From assembly GCA_944385795.1 (NCBI GenBank), contig CALWYP010000033.1, forward strand, positions 1 through 59,118: 59,118 nucleotides of DNA, read 5' to 3'. The notes under the pieces were generated by a model. That model had not been told where the DNA came from and did not search any database. It was given only the letters and a program-made list of their open reading frames with translations. Every line of letters begins with the position of its first letter. Positions within the stretch are counted from its first letter, which is position 1. The DNA is from an uncultured Oscillospiraceae bacterium (GTDB lineage Bacteria; Bacillota; Clostridia; Oscillospirales; Oscillospiraceae). This document shows, piece by piece, positions 32,687 to 41,216 of the stretch. Position numbers and translations under genes: made by a program.

Positions 32687-33613
32687 TTGAAGGGACTTGA
32701 ACTGTGCAGGCTCTATTATGACGAGATAGGCGCGCCGGCGCTGAAGGCCGCGTTCCCGGACGCGATGTCGCGCGCCGCCGCGGGCCTTTCCGGCCAGGGC
32801 AGCGACTGCCTGGGCCTGGACGACGGCATATCGCAGGACCACGACTTCGGGCCCGGCTTCCTGGTCTGGCTGACGGACGCGGATTTCGAGCGGTATGGGG
32901 CGCAGATGCAGCGGCTGTACGACTCCCTCCCGCGCAGCTTCCGCGGGTACGAGCGGCGGCCGACGCGCACGGGCGCGCAGCGCGTGGGCATAATGCGCAC
33001 GGCGGGCTTCTTCAACTATTATATCGGCTGCACGGCGCCTGAGAGCCTTATGAAGTGGCTGCGCATACAGGAGCACTTCCTTGCGACATGCACCTCCGGC
33101 GAGGTGTTTGAGGACAATCTCGGCGAGTTCACGGCGATAAGGGACGCGCTTTTGCCCTGCTATCCCGAGGACGTGAGGCTCAAGAAGCTCGCGGCCAGGG
33201 CGGCCTCCATGGCGCAGTCCGGGCAGTACAACTATTTCCGGCTGATGCGCCGCGGGGACGTCTTCGGCGCCCGCCTGGCCCTGGGCGAATTCCTGAACGC
33301 CGCGCTCTCGATGATGTACCTGCTGAACTTCCGCTACGAGCCGTTTTACAAGTGGCAGTTCGCCGCGGCCGGGGGGCTCGTCGCCATGGCGGAGGCCCTG
33401 CCGTACCTGAAGGACATAGCCGCCGGGAGCACCCGCCGCGACGAGGCGGGCATAAGCAGGGATATTGAGGCCGCCTGCGCCATAGCCGTGAAGGAGCTCC
33501 GGCTCCAGGGCCTCACGGAGGCGGAGGGCGATTACTTGGAGCCGCACGCCTATTCAATCATGGAGCACATAAAGGACGAAACAATAAGGAATCTGCACGT
33601 TATGGAGGGTTGA
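32687..33613 (+). CDS. DUF4037 nucleotidyltransferase-like protein
   Basis: 308 residues. The motif GSDCLGLDDGISQDHDFGPGF near residues 37-57 (key residues G-S-D, D-D-G-I-S-x-D-H-D) is the DUF4037 signature, a nucleotidyltransferase-fold pattern with acidic metal ligands. The rest is helical. I chose the TTG at 32687, with GGGGTG 7 bases upstream, because the family N-terminus (KGLELCRLYYDE) begins there; the frame extends upstream to 32501, but through promoter-like DNA with rare codons. Three bases separate its stop from the purine nucleoside phosphorylase start, so they are co-transcribed. Function unknown; antibiotic adenylyltransferase resemblance is only structural. Confidence 0.83.
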   Translation: MKGLELCRLYYDEIGAPALKAAFPDAMSRAAAGLSGQGSDCLGLDDGISQDHDFGPGFLVWLTDADFERYGAQMQRLYDSLPRSFRGYERRPTRTGAQRVGIMRTAGFFNYYIGCTAPESLMKWLRIQEHFLATCTSGEVFEDNLGEFTAIRDALLPCYPEDVRLKKLAARAASMAQSGQYNYFRLMRRGDVFGARLALGEFLNAALSMMYLLNFRYEPFYKWQFAAAGGLVAMAEALPYLKDIAAGSTRRDEAGISRDIEAACAIAVKELRLQGLTEAEGDYLEPHAYSIMEHIKDETIRNLHVMEG

Positions 33614-33616
33614 TCT

Positions 33617-34444
33617 ATGGACAAAAGATATGAAAAGCTGCTCGAGAGCCGGGACTATGTACGCTCCCGCACGGACTTCAGGCCCAAGGTCGCGCTCGTG
33701 CTGGGCAGCGGCCTGGGCGGCTTCGCCAGCGAGCTCGAGGTGGCCTGTGAGGTGCCGTACTCGGACATCCCCGGCTTCCCCGTCTCCACCGTGCCCGGCC
33801 ACGCGGGCAAGTTCATTTTCGGTACGCTTGAGGGCGTGCCCGTCGTGTGCATGCAGGGCCGGGTGCATTTCTACGAGGGCTACGACATCTCCGATGTCGT
33901 GCTGCCCGCCCGGCTCATGCGCCTGCTCGGCGCGGAGATACTCTTCCTCACGAACGCCTCCGGCGGCGTGAACAAGGGCTTCGACGCGGGCGACCTAATG
34001 CTTATAGTAGACCACAACCTCATGTTCTTCCCGCGCAACCCGCTTATCGGCGCGAACATAGACGAGCTCGGCACACGCTTCCCGGACATGTCCCACGTCT
34101 ACGACCCGGAGCTCTGCGATATTATACGCGAGACGGCGCGCGGGTACGGCATGGACCTGCGCGAGGGCGTCTACTGCCAGCTCACCGGCCCGAGCTTCGA
34201 GACCCCGGCCGAGATACGCGCGCTGGGCGCGCTGGGCGTGGACGCCGTGGGCATGTCCACCGCCGTCGAGGCCGTGGCCGCCAACCACTGCGGCCTGCGC
34301 GTCTGCGGCGTGAGCTGCGTCGCCAACAAGGCCGCGGGCCTCTCGCCCACGCCGCTCACGCACGAGGAGGTGCAGGAGGCCGCGAACAAGGCGGCTGTCA
34401 AGTTCACCGCCCTCGTGAAGGGCTCCATCGCCAGGATGAAGTAA
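33617..34444 (+). CDS. Purine nucleoside phosphorylase (trimeric PunA/DeoD-II type)
   Basis: Cleaves purine (deoxy)nucleosides with phosphate to base and (deoxy)ribose-1-phosphate. 275 residues with phosphate-binding LGSGLGGFA, the substrate loop HAGKFIFG, RVHFYEGYD, LTNASGGVNKGF, and the base site GPSFETPAEIRAL with AVGMSTAVEAVAANHCG. These are the trimeric, guanosine/inosine-specific class. GGAGG precedes the ATG. It is coupled to the upstream DUF4037 gene and closed by a terminator at 34461-34486. Confidence 0.95.
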   Translation: MDKRYEKLLESRDYVRSRTDFRPKVALVLGSGLGGFASELEVACEVPYSDIPGFPVSTVPGHAGKFIFGTLEGVPVVCMQGRVHFYEGYDISDVVLPARLMRLLGAEILFLTNASGGVNKGFDAGDLMLIVDHNLMFFPRNPLIGANIDELGTRFPDMSHVYDPELCDIIRETARGYGMDLREGVYCQLTGPSFETPAEIRALGALGVDAVGMSTAVEAVAANHCGLRVCGVSCVANKAAGLSPTPLTHEEVQEAANKAAVKFTALVKGSIARMK

Positions 34445-34460
34445 AAATCCCAGGATACGC

Positions 34461-34489
34461 GCCCCGCCGGAGCTTTCCGGCGGGGCTTT
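34461..34489 (+). terminator. Terminator after purine nucleoside phosphorylase
   Basis: 10-bp stem GCCCCGCCGG (34461-34470) with CCGGCGGGGC (34477-34486), then TTT. The next promoter begins 14 bases later. Confidence 0.85.
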
Positions 34490-34499
34490 CGCGCAGGTA

Positions 34500-34531
34500 T
34501 GAAACTTTTCCGGCCCAGGGCGCGTTATAAT
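34500..34531 (+). promoter_or_regulatory. Candidate ECF-type promoter of sigma pair 2
   Basis: TGAAAC (34500-34505), 17-base spacer, CGTTAT (34523-34528), followed by a GTGAAGCGGCCGC leader. It matches the spacing and leader of pair 1. An overlapping TATAAT (34526-34531) could also give sigma-A activity. Confidence 0.58.
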
Positions 34532-34569
34532 GTGTGAAGCGGCCGCAAAAAGGGAAGGGAGGCGAGGCT

Positions 34570-35112
34570 ATGGACGAGCGCGAAGCGCTCTCGGCGCTCA
34601 GGGCTGGGGACGAGGCCGCCCTGGCCTGGTTTATGGAGCGCTACGCCGGGTACGCCGCGGCGATCATAAACCGCATACTGCTCCCGCGCCTTACGCCATC
34701 CGACGCGGAGGAGGCGCTCGCGGACGTCTTCGTCTCGCTCTGGAAAAACGCCGCGAAGGTGCCCGAGGGCTCAGTGAGGCCGTATATATCGGCGATGGCG
34801 CGCAACCGGGCGGTGAGCGCCCTGCGCCGCAGCCGCGCCGAGCTGCCGCTCGAGGCCGAGCGCGTAATTGAGGTAGCGCGGCCCTCGCCCGAGCAGGAGC
34901 TCACGGAGCAGGAGGCCCGCGAGGCCGCGCGGCGGGCCGTGCTGGGCCTGCCGGAGCCCGACCGGGAGATCTTCCTGCGCCGGTATTACCGCTTCCAGAG
35001 CCTGGCGGACATCGCCCTCGCGCTGGATATGAACGTGAACACAGTAAAAACCCGCCTGCGCCGGGGCCGCGAAAAGCTCCGCGCCGCGCTGGAAAGTGAG
35101 GGAGAAGCGTGA
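34570..35112 (+). CDS. ECF-type RNA polymerase sigma factor (pair 2)
   Basis: 180 residues, with region 2 (DEAALAWFMERYAGYAAAII, SDAEEALADVFVSLWK) and region 4 (LPEPDREIFLRRYYRFQSL, ALDMNVNTVKTRLRRGREKL). It is clearly a paralogue of the factor at 24986 with the same domain order and length. GGGAGG precedes the ATG at 34570. Its stop overlaps the GTG start of the anti-sigma-like gene by 4 bases. The close match in region 4 predicts overlapping promoter specificity, hence possible cross-talk between the two pairs. Confidence 0.93.
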   Translation: MDEREALSALRAGDEAALAWFMERYAGYAAAIINRILLPRLTPSDAEEALADVFVSLWKNAAKVPEGSVRPYISAMARNRAVSALRRSRAELPLEAERVIEVARPSPEQELTEQEAREAARRAVLGLPEPDREIFLRRYYRFQSLADIALALDMNVNTVKTRLRRGREKLRAALESEGEA

Positions 35113-36410
35113 AATACGATATAAGCGACCTGCTCTACGGCCTCGACCTGGCCGGGGGCGGGGATGAAGTTGACATAACTAGACTGCGCGCGAGGGTGGA
35201 GGCGAAGCTCAAGGCGGAACAGGCGAAGCCGGACGGGAGGCCGAAAAGGCGCAGGCTAGCCCGGACGGCGGTTATCGCCGCCGCCTGCGCCGCCGCGCTG
35301 GGGGTGACGGCCATAGCCTCGGCGCTGGGAGGCTTCGGCTGGCTGCGCGAGACGGTGGACCCGGAGTACATTGGGCTTGTGGAGCCGGTCGAGCGGAGCG
35401 CCGCCTGCAACGGCATAAAAATGACCGTCATAGCCGCGCAGGAGTACGGCGATATGGGCGTGTACTACGTCTCGCTTCAGGACACGGAGGGCCTGGGCCG
35501 CGTGAATGAGAGCGCCGTGCCCTTCTGGTTCGACAAGTCCGGCCCGCGCTCCGAGGAGCTCGTCTACTACGACGCCGAAACCCAGACGGCCGTCTACGAA
35601 CGGCGCATAGACATACAGCGCGGCGGATTTGAGCAGGCGGATTACCTGGCCCTTGAAGCGCTCTGCTACAGCACGGTGGAGCTGGGCGATATGCGCGTCG
35701 GGGCCGATTTAGCCTCCGCCTTTGTAAACGGCGAGAGCGTGGGCGAGCCGTATGCCGATACCGGCGGCAGGGTGCCGGAGCCGGGGCTCACGCGCGGGCG
35801 CGCCGCGGACATACCGGGCTCCGGCGGGGCCTATGTCTCGGCCTTCGGTTCCAACTGCGGCTTCTTCGCCGTGCAGGTGTGCTGGCCGGATTCGGAGAGG
35901 TACTATAGCATACTGCCCTACCTCCTGACGGAGGACGGGGAGCGCATAGACATGCGCTTCCAGCTGTATACGGTAGAGCCGCAGGGCGACGGCTACAGCC
36001 TGAGCGAGTTTATGTTCGACGCGGACGCGGAAACGCTCTCGCGCTGCGAGCTGCATTTCGAGGGCTATTACTCGGAGCTGGTCAAGGGCGGCTGGCGGGT
36101 GGACCTGGAGCTCGGGGACGCGCCGGAGCTAAAGCGCCTGACCGCGGAGCTCGGCGGCGCTGGGGAGGTGGAAATTATTGTGAGCCCTCTCGGCGTCTCC
36201 ATGCGGGGGCGGTACGGCGCCCTGCGCGACGCCCTGGAGGACGAGGAGCTTTCGCTCGAGGCCGGGGACGGCAGGATCGAGCTAGGCGCCGCCGCCACGG
36301 GCATCAGCGACGGCGTCAGCGCCGACCAGCTCTTCTGGCACGCGCCCGAAACCATAGACCCTAACGCCGTAAGCGCCCTGACGGTGGCCGGGGAACGCAT
36401 AGAGCTCTGA
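35109..36410 (+). CDS. DUF4179-type membrane anti-sigma protein (pair 2)
   Basis: 433 residues, GTG start overlapping the sigma stop (GTGA). A short cytoplasmic part (KYDISDLLYGLDLAGG) precedes one membrane helix (TAVIAAACAAALGVTAIAS, about 53-71), followed by the DUF4179-like GFGWLRETVDPEYIGLVEPV and a long beta-rich outer domain ending in VAGERIEL. DUF4179 proteins are regularly encoded behind ECF sigma genes in Bacillota. A GTTGACATAAC element (35169-35179) is in the cytoplasmic coding segment (V-D-I-T). Two hairpins follow the stop. Confidence 0.8.
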   Translation: MKYDISDLLYGLDLAGGGDEVDITRLRARVEAKLKAEQAKPDGRPKRRRLARTAVIAAACAAALGVTAIASALGGFGWLRETVDPEYIGLVEPVERSAACNGIKMTVIAAQEYGDMGVYYVSLQDTEGLGRVNESAVPFWFDKSGPRSEELVYYDAETQTAVYERRIDIQRGGFEQADYLALEALCYSTVELGDMRVGADLASAFVNGESVGEPYADTGGRVPEPGLTRGRAADIPGSGGAYVSAFGSNCGFFAVQVCWPDSERYYSILPYLLTEDGERIDMRFQLYTVEPQGDGYSLSEFMFDADAETLSRCELHFEGYYSELVKGGWRVDLELGDAPELKRLTAELGGAGEVEIIVSPLGVSMRGRYGALRDALEDEELSLEAGDGRIELGAAATGISDGVSADQLFWHAPETIDPNAVSALTVAGERIEL

Positions 36411-36416
36411 CCAAAA

Positions 36417-36442
36417 GCGCCGGCTTCACACGAAGCCGGCGC
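36417..36442 (+). terminator. Hairpin after sigma pair 2
   Basis: 11-bp stem GCGCCGGCTTC (36417-36427) with GAAGCCGGCGC (36432-36442), tetraloop ACAC. It lacks a T tract, and the hairpin 8 bases later probably does the terminating. Confidence 0.6.
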
Positions 36443-36449
36443 CCTCAGC

Positions 36450-36485
36450 CTGTCTAAAAAGGCCCCGACGGGCCTTTTTAGACAG
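36450..36485. terminator. 16-bp perfect terminator hairpin
   Basis: CTGTCTAAAAAGGCCC (36450-36465) pairs perfectly with GGGCCTTTTTAGACAG (36470-36485), tetraloop CGAC. The A and T tracts are inside the stem, so it can act in both directions. Confidence 0.8.
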
Positions 36486-36791
36486 CGCTGTCCCCGGCCT
36501 TCGGCCGATGGACCCGGCGCTTCGCTGCGCGCAAAGGAATCCGCCGGCCGGACCGGCGGTTCATCAGGCTGGCAGCCCGGACAGGGCGCAGAAAAGCCGC
36601 CCGGAAAACCGGGCGGCTTCTCTTATGGAATGAGGACAAAATGAAAAAGATGAAACTGTCTCTTGCGATTATTAATATACCCTGCATTTGTTACACGAAA
36701 AACAGAGCAAATATTACACAAATGTTAAGCGGAAGATTTTTTGAGGCAAAATGTGTTTAAGAGCGCGGTTTTGTAACCAATTAGACACATT
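36486..36791. other. Gene-free region with further hairpins
   Basis: No convincing gene. Hairpins: CCGCCGG (36541-36547) with CCGGCGG (36553-36559), and AAGCCGCCCGG (36594-36604) with CCGGGCGGCTT (36609-36619); the second has a T tract on the minus strand and could end the leftward HAD/AAA+ operon. The segment 36640-36790 is AT-rich compared with the surroundings. Confidence 0.65.
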
Positions 36792-37595
36792 TCAGGCCCT
36801 GAGGACGCGCGCGAGCTCCGCCACGTCCTCGAGGACGTAGTCCGGCTTCGTCGCGCTTCCCGCCAGGATTTCCGGGGTGGTCTCGCCGCTCATGACCAGG
36901 ACGCTGACGGCCCCGGCGTTGACCGCGACGGCTATGTCCGTGTAGAGCCGGTCGCCGACGCAGCAGATTTTTTCGTTGGGCACGCCCGTCATTTCTGAAA
37001 TTATGTCAACCATGGCGCGGTTCGGCTTGCCAATGTAGTGGGGTTCCACGCCGCTGGAGGCCGTGAGCAGGGCGCAGATGCTGCCGCAGTCGGGGAGGAC
37101 CTCGCCGGCGGGCATGGGGCAGACCCAGTCGGGGTTGGCGGCGACGAAGGCCGCGCCGCGGCGCAGGAAGTGGACGGCGCGGTCGAGCTTGCGGTATGTG
37201 AGCGTGGTGTCGAAGCCGGCGCAGACGACGCTCACGTCCTCGCTGTCCGCAAGCTCCACGCCGTAGCGCCCGAGCTCGGCCTCAAAGGCGGGGGTGCCGA
37301 GGCAGAAGACCTTCTCGCCGGCGTGGCGGGTGCTGAGGTACATGCCCGTGGCCATGCCGGAGGTGAAGACGTTCTCGCGCCCGCAGGGGAAGCCCAGTCC
37401 GCGCAGCCGGGTTATATAGTCCTCGCCGGCGCGGGAGGAGTTGTTCGTGAGGTAGATGTACCGCCGGCCCGTCGCGGACAGGGCGCCGATGAAGTCCACG
37501 GCCCCCGCGAACACCTCGTCGCCTAGGTAGAGGGTGCCGTCCATGTCGAGCAGGAAGAGGGTGCAGGCCCTCAGCTTTTCGTAGTCCAAGTTCAT
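36792..37595 (-). CDS. NagD-like HAD-IIA phosphatase
   Basis: 267 residues. HAD motif I is LLDMDGTLYLG (nucleophile D17, acid D19), motif II is YLTNNSS, and motif IV is CCVGDRLYTDI, with the C2-type cap between II and III (GKPNRAMV carries the motif III lysine). This is the TIGR01460/NagD class of nucleotide or sugar phosphatases. The start overlaps the AAA+ gene's stop (ATGA). A GTTGACATAAT element (37000-37010, minus strand) encodes V-D-I-I. Physiological substrate unknown. Confidence 0.92.
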   Translation of the reverse strand: MNLDYEKLRACTLFLLDMDGTLYLGDEVFAGAVDFIGALSATGRRYIYLTNNSSRAGEDYITRLRGLGFPCGRENVFTSGMATGMYLSTRHAGEKVFCLGTPAFEAELGRYGVELADSEDVSVVCAGFDTTLTYRKLDRAVHFLRRGAAFVAANPDWVCPMPAGEVLPDCGSICALLTASSGVEPHYIGKPNRAMVDIISEMTGVPNEKICCVGDRLYTDIAVAVNAGAVSVLVMSGETTPEILAGSATKPDYVLEDVAELARVLRA

Positions 37596-39025
37596 TCCTC
37601 CATTACGTCGCCGGGCAGGAGGGTCATCAGCTCGTCCCGGCTGGGGTTTTCAAGCGCGCTCAGGCGGTCGGCCTGGCGCGACACTGCGTCTTCGAATATA
37701 TTCCTCACGGCGCGGCCGTTGCCGAAGCGCTCGCCCCGCGCAGAGTAGAGCGCCTCAAAGCGCGCCGAGAGCGCGGCCCCGGCCTCGGGGGAGAGGACGT
37801 AGCCGTGCTTATCGCACTGAAGGCGGAAAATGCCCATCAGCTCGCCGGGCGTGTAGTCAGGGAAGTGGATGTATTTATTGAAGCGCGACTCGAGACCGGG
37901 GTTGGAGCGGATAAATCTCTCCATGGGCCCGGAATAGCCAGCGGCTATCACCACCAGCTCGTCCCGGTGGTCCTCCATGGCCTTGAGCAGCGTCTCCACG
38001 GCCTCCCGGCCGAAGTCGTTCTCCCCGCCGGAGGCGAGGGAGTAGGCCTCGTCGATGAACAGCACGCCGCCCAGGGCGGAGCTGACGGCCTGCGCGGTTT
38101 TCACCGCCGTCTGCCCGACGTAGCCCGCCACAAGGCCGGAGCGGTCGACCTCCACCAGCTGCCCGGTCTTCAGCGCGCCGACCGCGGCGAAGAGCCCGCC
38201 GAGCAGGCGCGCCACCGTGGTCTTGCCTGTGCCGGGGTTGCCGGTGAAGACCATGTGCAGGCTTATGTCCGGGGAGGGGAGCCCGGCCTCCTTGCGCATC
38301 TTGCGCACCTTCATGAGGTTTACAAGGCTTTTTACCTCCTCCTTGACCTCATCAAGGCCGATAAGGCCGTCCAGCTCCGCCATGAGCTCTTCAAGCGTGG
38401 GCCGCGGCGCGTTTCCCGGCCCTGGAGCCCCGGCCCCGGGAGAGGAGGCCTGCGCGCCCGCGTCCGGAGCGCCGGCCCGGCCGCGGGGGGCCTCGCCGGA
38501 GAAGGGCGGCTGCCGCGCGGTGACATATTCCGCCGGGTCGAGCGGGCGCTTGCCGGGCTTCACGCCGGCGCTGTCGCACACGGCTTCGAGCCTCGCCTGC
38601 ACGTCGGCGATGTACGCGGCCTCGGCGGGGCTTATTTCCCCGTCCGCGGCGGCCAGCGAGAGCAGGATGTTCGTGACCATGCGCACGAAGACTCGGGAAT
38701 TGTCCCGCCCCGCGCCGGCGTCCCGCTCCGCAAGCGACCAGAAAAACATGGGCGGCAGCGGAGCGTCCGCCGAGCAGACCCTGCCCGTGAGCTCCCAGAG
38801 CAGGGTCCCGGGAGATTCGCGCCCGCGCGAATAGAGGGCGTTGTAGGCATCTACCTCGCTCTGCGTCACGGCGGGGCTCCCCCGCCAGAGGCCGAGGGCC
38901 GCGGAGCGCATGAAGCGGTCCAGCTCGCCCGCGCACGCGCGCCCGGCGGCGCGGTAAAAGGCCTCGGTATTAGCTTCGTATTCGCGGTGGAGTTCATCCG
39001 CCGGCTTTGTCCAGACAGAGGGCAT
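37592..39025 (-). CDS. CbbX/SpoVK-type AAA+ ATPase with N-terminal acidic helical domain
   Basis: 477 residues. The N-terminal half carries a TerB-like helical segment (ILLSLAAADGEISPAEAAYIADV) and a Pro/Gly/Ala-rich linker (about residues 185-220). The C-terminal AAA+ module has Walker A FTGNPGTGKTTVARLL, Walker B VLFIDEAYSL, and the sensor region, as in CbbX and the sporulation protein SpoVK. I chose the ATG at 39025 because GGGGAGG lies 7 bases upstream; an ATG 11 codons earlier overlaps a -10 box (TATAAT). It is translationally coupled to the HAD phosphatase. A role as remodelling ATPase is expected; its client is unknown. Confidence 0.82.
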   Translation of the reverse strand: MPSVWTKPADELHREYEANTEAFYRAAGRACAGELDRFMRSAALGLWRGSPAVTQSEVDAYNALYSRGRESPGTLLWELTGRVCSADAPLPPMFFWSLAERDAGAGRDNSRVFVRMVTNILLSLAAADGEISPAEAAYIADVQARLEAVCDSAGVKPGKRPLDPAEYVTARQPPFSGEAPRGRAGAPDAGAQASSPGAGAPGPGNAPRPTLEELMAELDGLIGLDEVKEEVKSLVNLMKVRKMRKEAGLPSPDISLHMVFTGNPGTGKTTVARLLGGLFAAVGALKTGQLVEVDRSGLVAGYVGQTAVKTAQAVSSALGGVLFIDEAYSLASGGENDFGREAVETLLKAMEDHRDELVVIAAGYSGPMERFIRSNPGLESRFNKYIHFPDYTPGELMGIFRLQCDKHGYVLSPEAGAALSARFEALYSARGERFGNGRAVRNIFEDAVSRQADRLSALENPSRDELMTLLPGDVMEE

Positions 39026-39110
39026 ACCCGCGCCTCCCCAATAATAGTCCGAAGCCATTATAAATGAAAATCCACCCGCGCGCAAGCAATGTTAATAAAG
39101 CCGCGGGCGC

Positions 39111-39138
39111 TTGAATTCTATTTATAATGTGCTATAAT
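39111..39138 (+). promoter_or_regulatory. Sigma-A promoter of htpG
   Basis: TTGAAT (39111-39116), 16-base spacer, TATAAT (39133-39138). No CIRCE inverted repeat is seen nearby. Confidence 0.65.
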
Positions 39139-39199
39139 ATATTTTCAGCCCGCCGGGCTTTAACGTATCACAGTATATTTTTATATTGGAGGCTTATAG

Positions 39200-41113
39200 A
39201 TGTCCAAGAAGCAGTTCAAGGCCGAGAGCAAGAGGCTGCTCGACCTCATGATCAATTCAATCTACACCCACAAGGAGATCTTCCTGCGCGAGATTATCTC
39301 CAACGCCTCGGACGCCATCGACAAGCTGGCCTACAGGGCGCTTACTGACGACCAGGTGGGCATGGGCCGCGAGGATTTCCGCATCCTGATAAGCGCCGAC
39401 AAGGAGGCCGGCACGCTCACCGTCAGCGACAACGGCATAGGCATGACGGCGGAGGAGCTCGAGCAGAACCTCGGCGTGATAGCGAAGAGCGGCTCCATGG
39501 CCTTCAAGGCCGAACACGGCGGAGACGGCAAGGCCGCGGACACCGACATAATCGGCCAGTTCGGCGTCGGCTTCTACAGCGCGTTCATGGTGAGCGACAA
39601 GGTCACCGTCATCTCCCGCGCCTACGGCGAGGAAATTGCCCACAGGTGGGAGAGCTCGGGCGCTGACGGCTACACGATAACCGAGTGCGAGAAGGAGAGC
39701 GCCGGCACCGAGGTAATAATGCACATGAAGCCGGACGACGACAACGAGCGCTACTCCGAATACCTCATGCCCTGGAAGATAATGCGCCTCGTCAAGAAGT
39801 ATTCCGACTATATCCGCTGGCCGATACAGATGGACGTGGAGCACCCCGAGGCCAGGGAGACCGGCGAGAAGAACGAGGACGGCTCGCCCAAGTACGAGAC
39901 GGTTACCAGCACCGTCCGGGAGACAATCAACTCCCAGGTGCCCATCTGGCAGCGCTCCAAGAGCGAAGTTACGGACGAAGACTGCATGAACTTCTACAAG
40001 GAGCACTTCCACGACAACACCGACCCCGCCGCCGTCATACGCATCAACGCCGAGGGCCAGGTGAGCTACAAGGCCCTGCTCTTTATCCCGGGCAGGCAGT
40101 TCCTCGACTACCTCACCAGCAGCTACGAGCCCGGCCCCGAGCTCTACAGCTCCGGCGTCATGATAATGGAGCACTGCACCGACCTGCTGGCCGAGAGCTT
40201 CTATTTTGTGCGCGGCGTGGTGGACTCCCCCGACCTGAGCCTCAATATATCCCGCGAGATGCTCCAGCACGACCGCCAGCTCAAGCTCATTGCCCAGAAC
40301 ATCAATAAGCGCGTCAAGAACGAGCTTTTGAAGATGCTCGCAAACGACCGGCCCAAGTACGAGGAGTTCTACAACAACTACGGCCGACAGCTCCGCTACG
40401 GCGCGGTGGCCAACTACGGCCAGGACATAGAGAGCCTGCGCGAGCTGCTGCTCTACAATATCGACGCGGACAAGACCATGACGCTCAAGGAGTACGCCGG
40501 GAACATGCCCTCCGAGCAGTCCGTCATATACTACGCCGTGGGCGAGAGCGTGGCCAAGATACTGCGCCTGCCCCAGGCCGAGCTCGTGCGCAGCAAGGGC
40601 TACGAGCTGCTGTGCATGACGGACGAGGTGGACGAGTATATAGTCGAGCAGCTCCGCGAGCAGGACGGCAAAAAATTCTGCAATATCGTGACCGACGACC
40701 TCGGGCTTCAGACCGACGAGGAGAAGAAGGAGCTCGAGGCCAGGGAGGCCGAGGCCAAGGAGACGCTCGACTTCGTCAAGGAGGCGCTTGGCGACAAGGT
40801 CGCCGTCGTGCGCCTTTCCAGCAAGCTGGTAAGCGCGCCGGCCTGCCTCACCACCGAGGGCAGCGTGACGCTCGAGATGGAGCGATATTTCCGCAAGCTC
40901 CCGCCCACGGGCATGGAGCCGCCCAAGGCCAGGCGCGTGCTCGAGCTCAACGCCGACTCCCACGCCTTCGCCGCCCTGGCGGAGGCCGTCAAGGGCGACG
41001 CGGAGCGCGCGAGGAAGCTGGCCGATATCCTGCACTGCCAGGCCCTGCTTATAGCGGGCGAGGAGCTTGACGACCCCGCCGGCTACGCCGAAGAGGTCTG
41101 CAGCCTGTTCTGA
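39200..41113 (+). CDS. htpG: Molecular chaperone HtpG (Hsp90)
   Basis: 637 residues, full length. The GHKL ATPase domain is at the N-terminus (IYTHKEIFLREIISNASDAID, where E and N are the catalytic and Mg ligands; DNGIGM; FGVGFYSAFMV), then the middle domain (NFYKEHFHD, LFIPGRQ, NISREMLQHD) and the C-terminal dimerisation domain. TTGGAGG precedes the ATG. It acts as an ATP-driven folding chaperone in the cytoplasm. It stands alone between the leftward AAA+ gene and hemW. Confidence 0.97.
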   Translation: MSKKQFKAESKRLLDLMINSIYTHKEIFLREIISNASDAIDKLAYRALTDDQVGMGREDFRILISADKEAGTLTVSDNGIGMTAEELEQNLGVIAKSGSMAFKAEHGGDGKAADTDIIGQFGVGFYSAFMVSDKVTVISRAYGEEIAHRWESSGADGYTITECEKESAGTEVIMHMKPDDDNERYSEYLMPWKIMRLVKKYSDYIRWPIQMDVEHPEARETGEKNEDGSPKYETVTSTVRETINSQVPIWQRSKSEVTDEDCMNFYKEHFHDNTDPAAVIRINAEGQVSYKALLFIPGRQFLDYLTSSYEPGPELYSSGVMIMEHCTDLLAESFYFVRGVVDSPDLSLNISREMLQHDRQLKLIAQNINKRVKNELLKMLANDRPKYEEFYNNYGRQLRYGAVANYGQDIESLRELLLYNIDADKTMTLKEYAGNMPSEQSVIYYAVGESVAKILRLPQAELVRSKGYELLCMTDEVDEYIVEQLREQDGKKFCNIVTDDLGLQTDEEKKELEAREAEAKETLDFVKEALGDKVAVVRLSSKLVSAPACLTTEGSVTLEMERYFRKLPPTGMEPPKARRVLELNADSHAFAALAEAVKGDAERARKLADILHCQALLIAGEELDDPAGYAEEVCSLF

Positions 41114-41135
41114 GCGGGCCGCGCCCGTGGGATAA

Positions 41136-41164
41136 ACCGGGCCGGGGCCAATACCCGGCCCGGT
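41136..41164. terminator. GC hairpin after htpG
   Basis: 11-bp stem ACCGGGCCGGG (41136-41146) with CCCGGCCCGGT (41154-41164). No T tract follows, so it may be a weak terminator or an RNA-stabilising hairpin. Confidence 0.5.
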
Positions 41165-41216
41165 ACCCTGGCCCGCGCCGCCGGTATGGGGCGGACGCCG
41201 CACATGGAGGTTTCTT

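Noticed and set aside
36478..36687. 69-codon leftward open frame in the gap after sigma pair 2
   Set aside because: It runs through several hairpins and a terminator, lacks a ribosome site, and is rich in Arg and Ala from GC-rich repeats.
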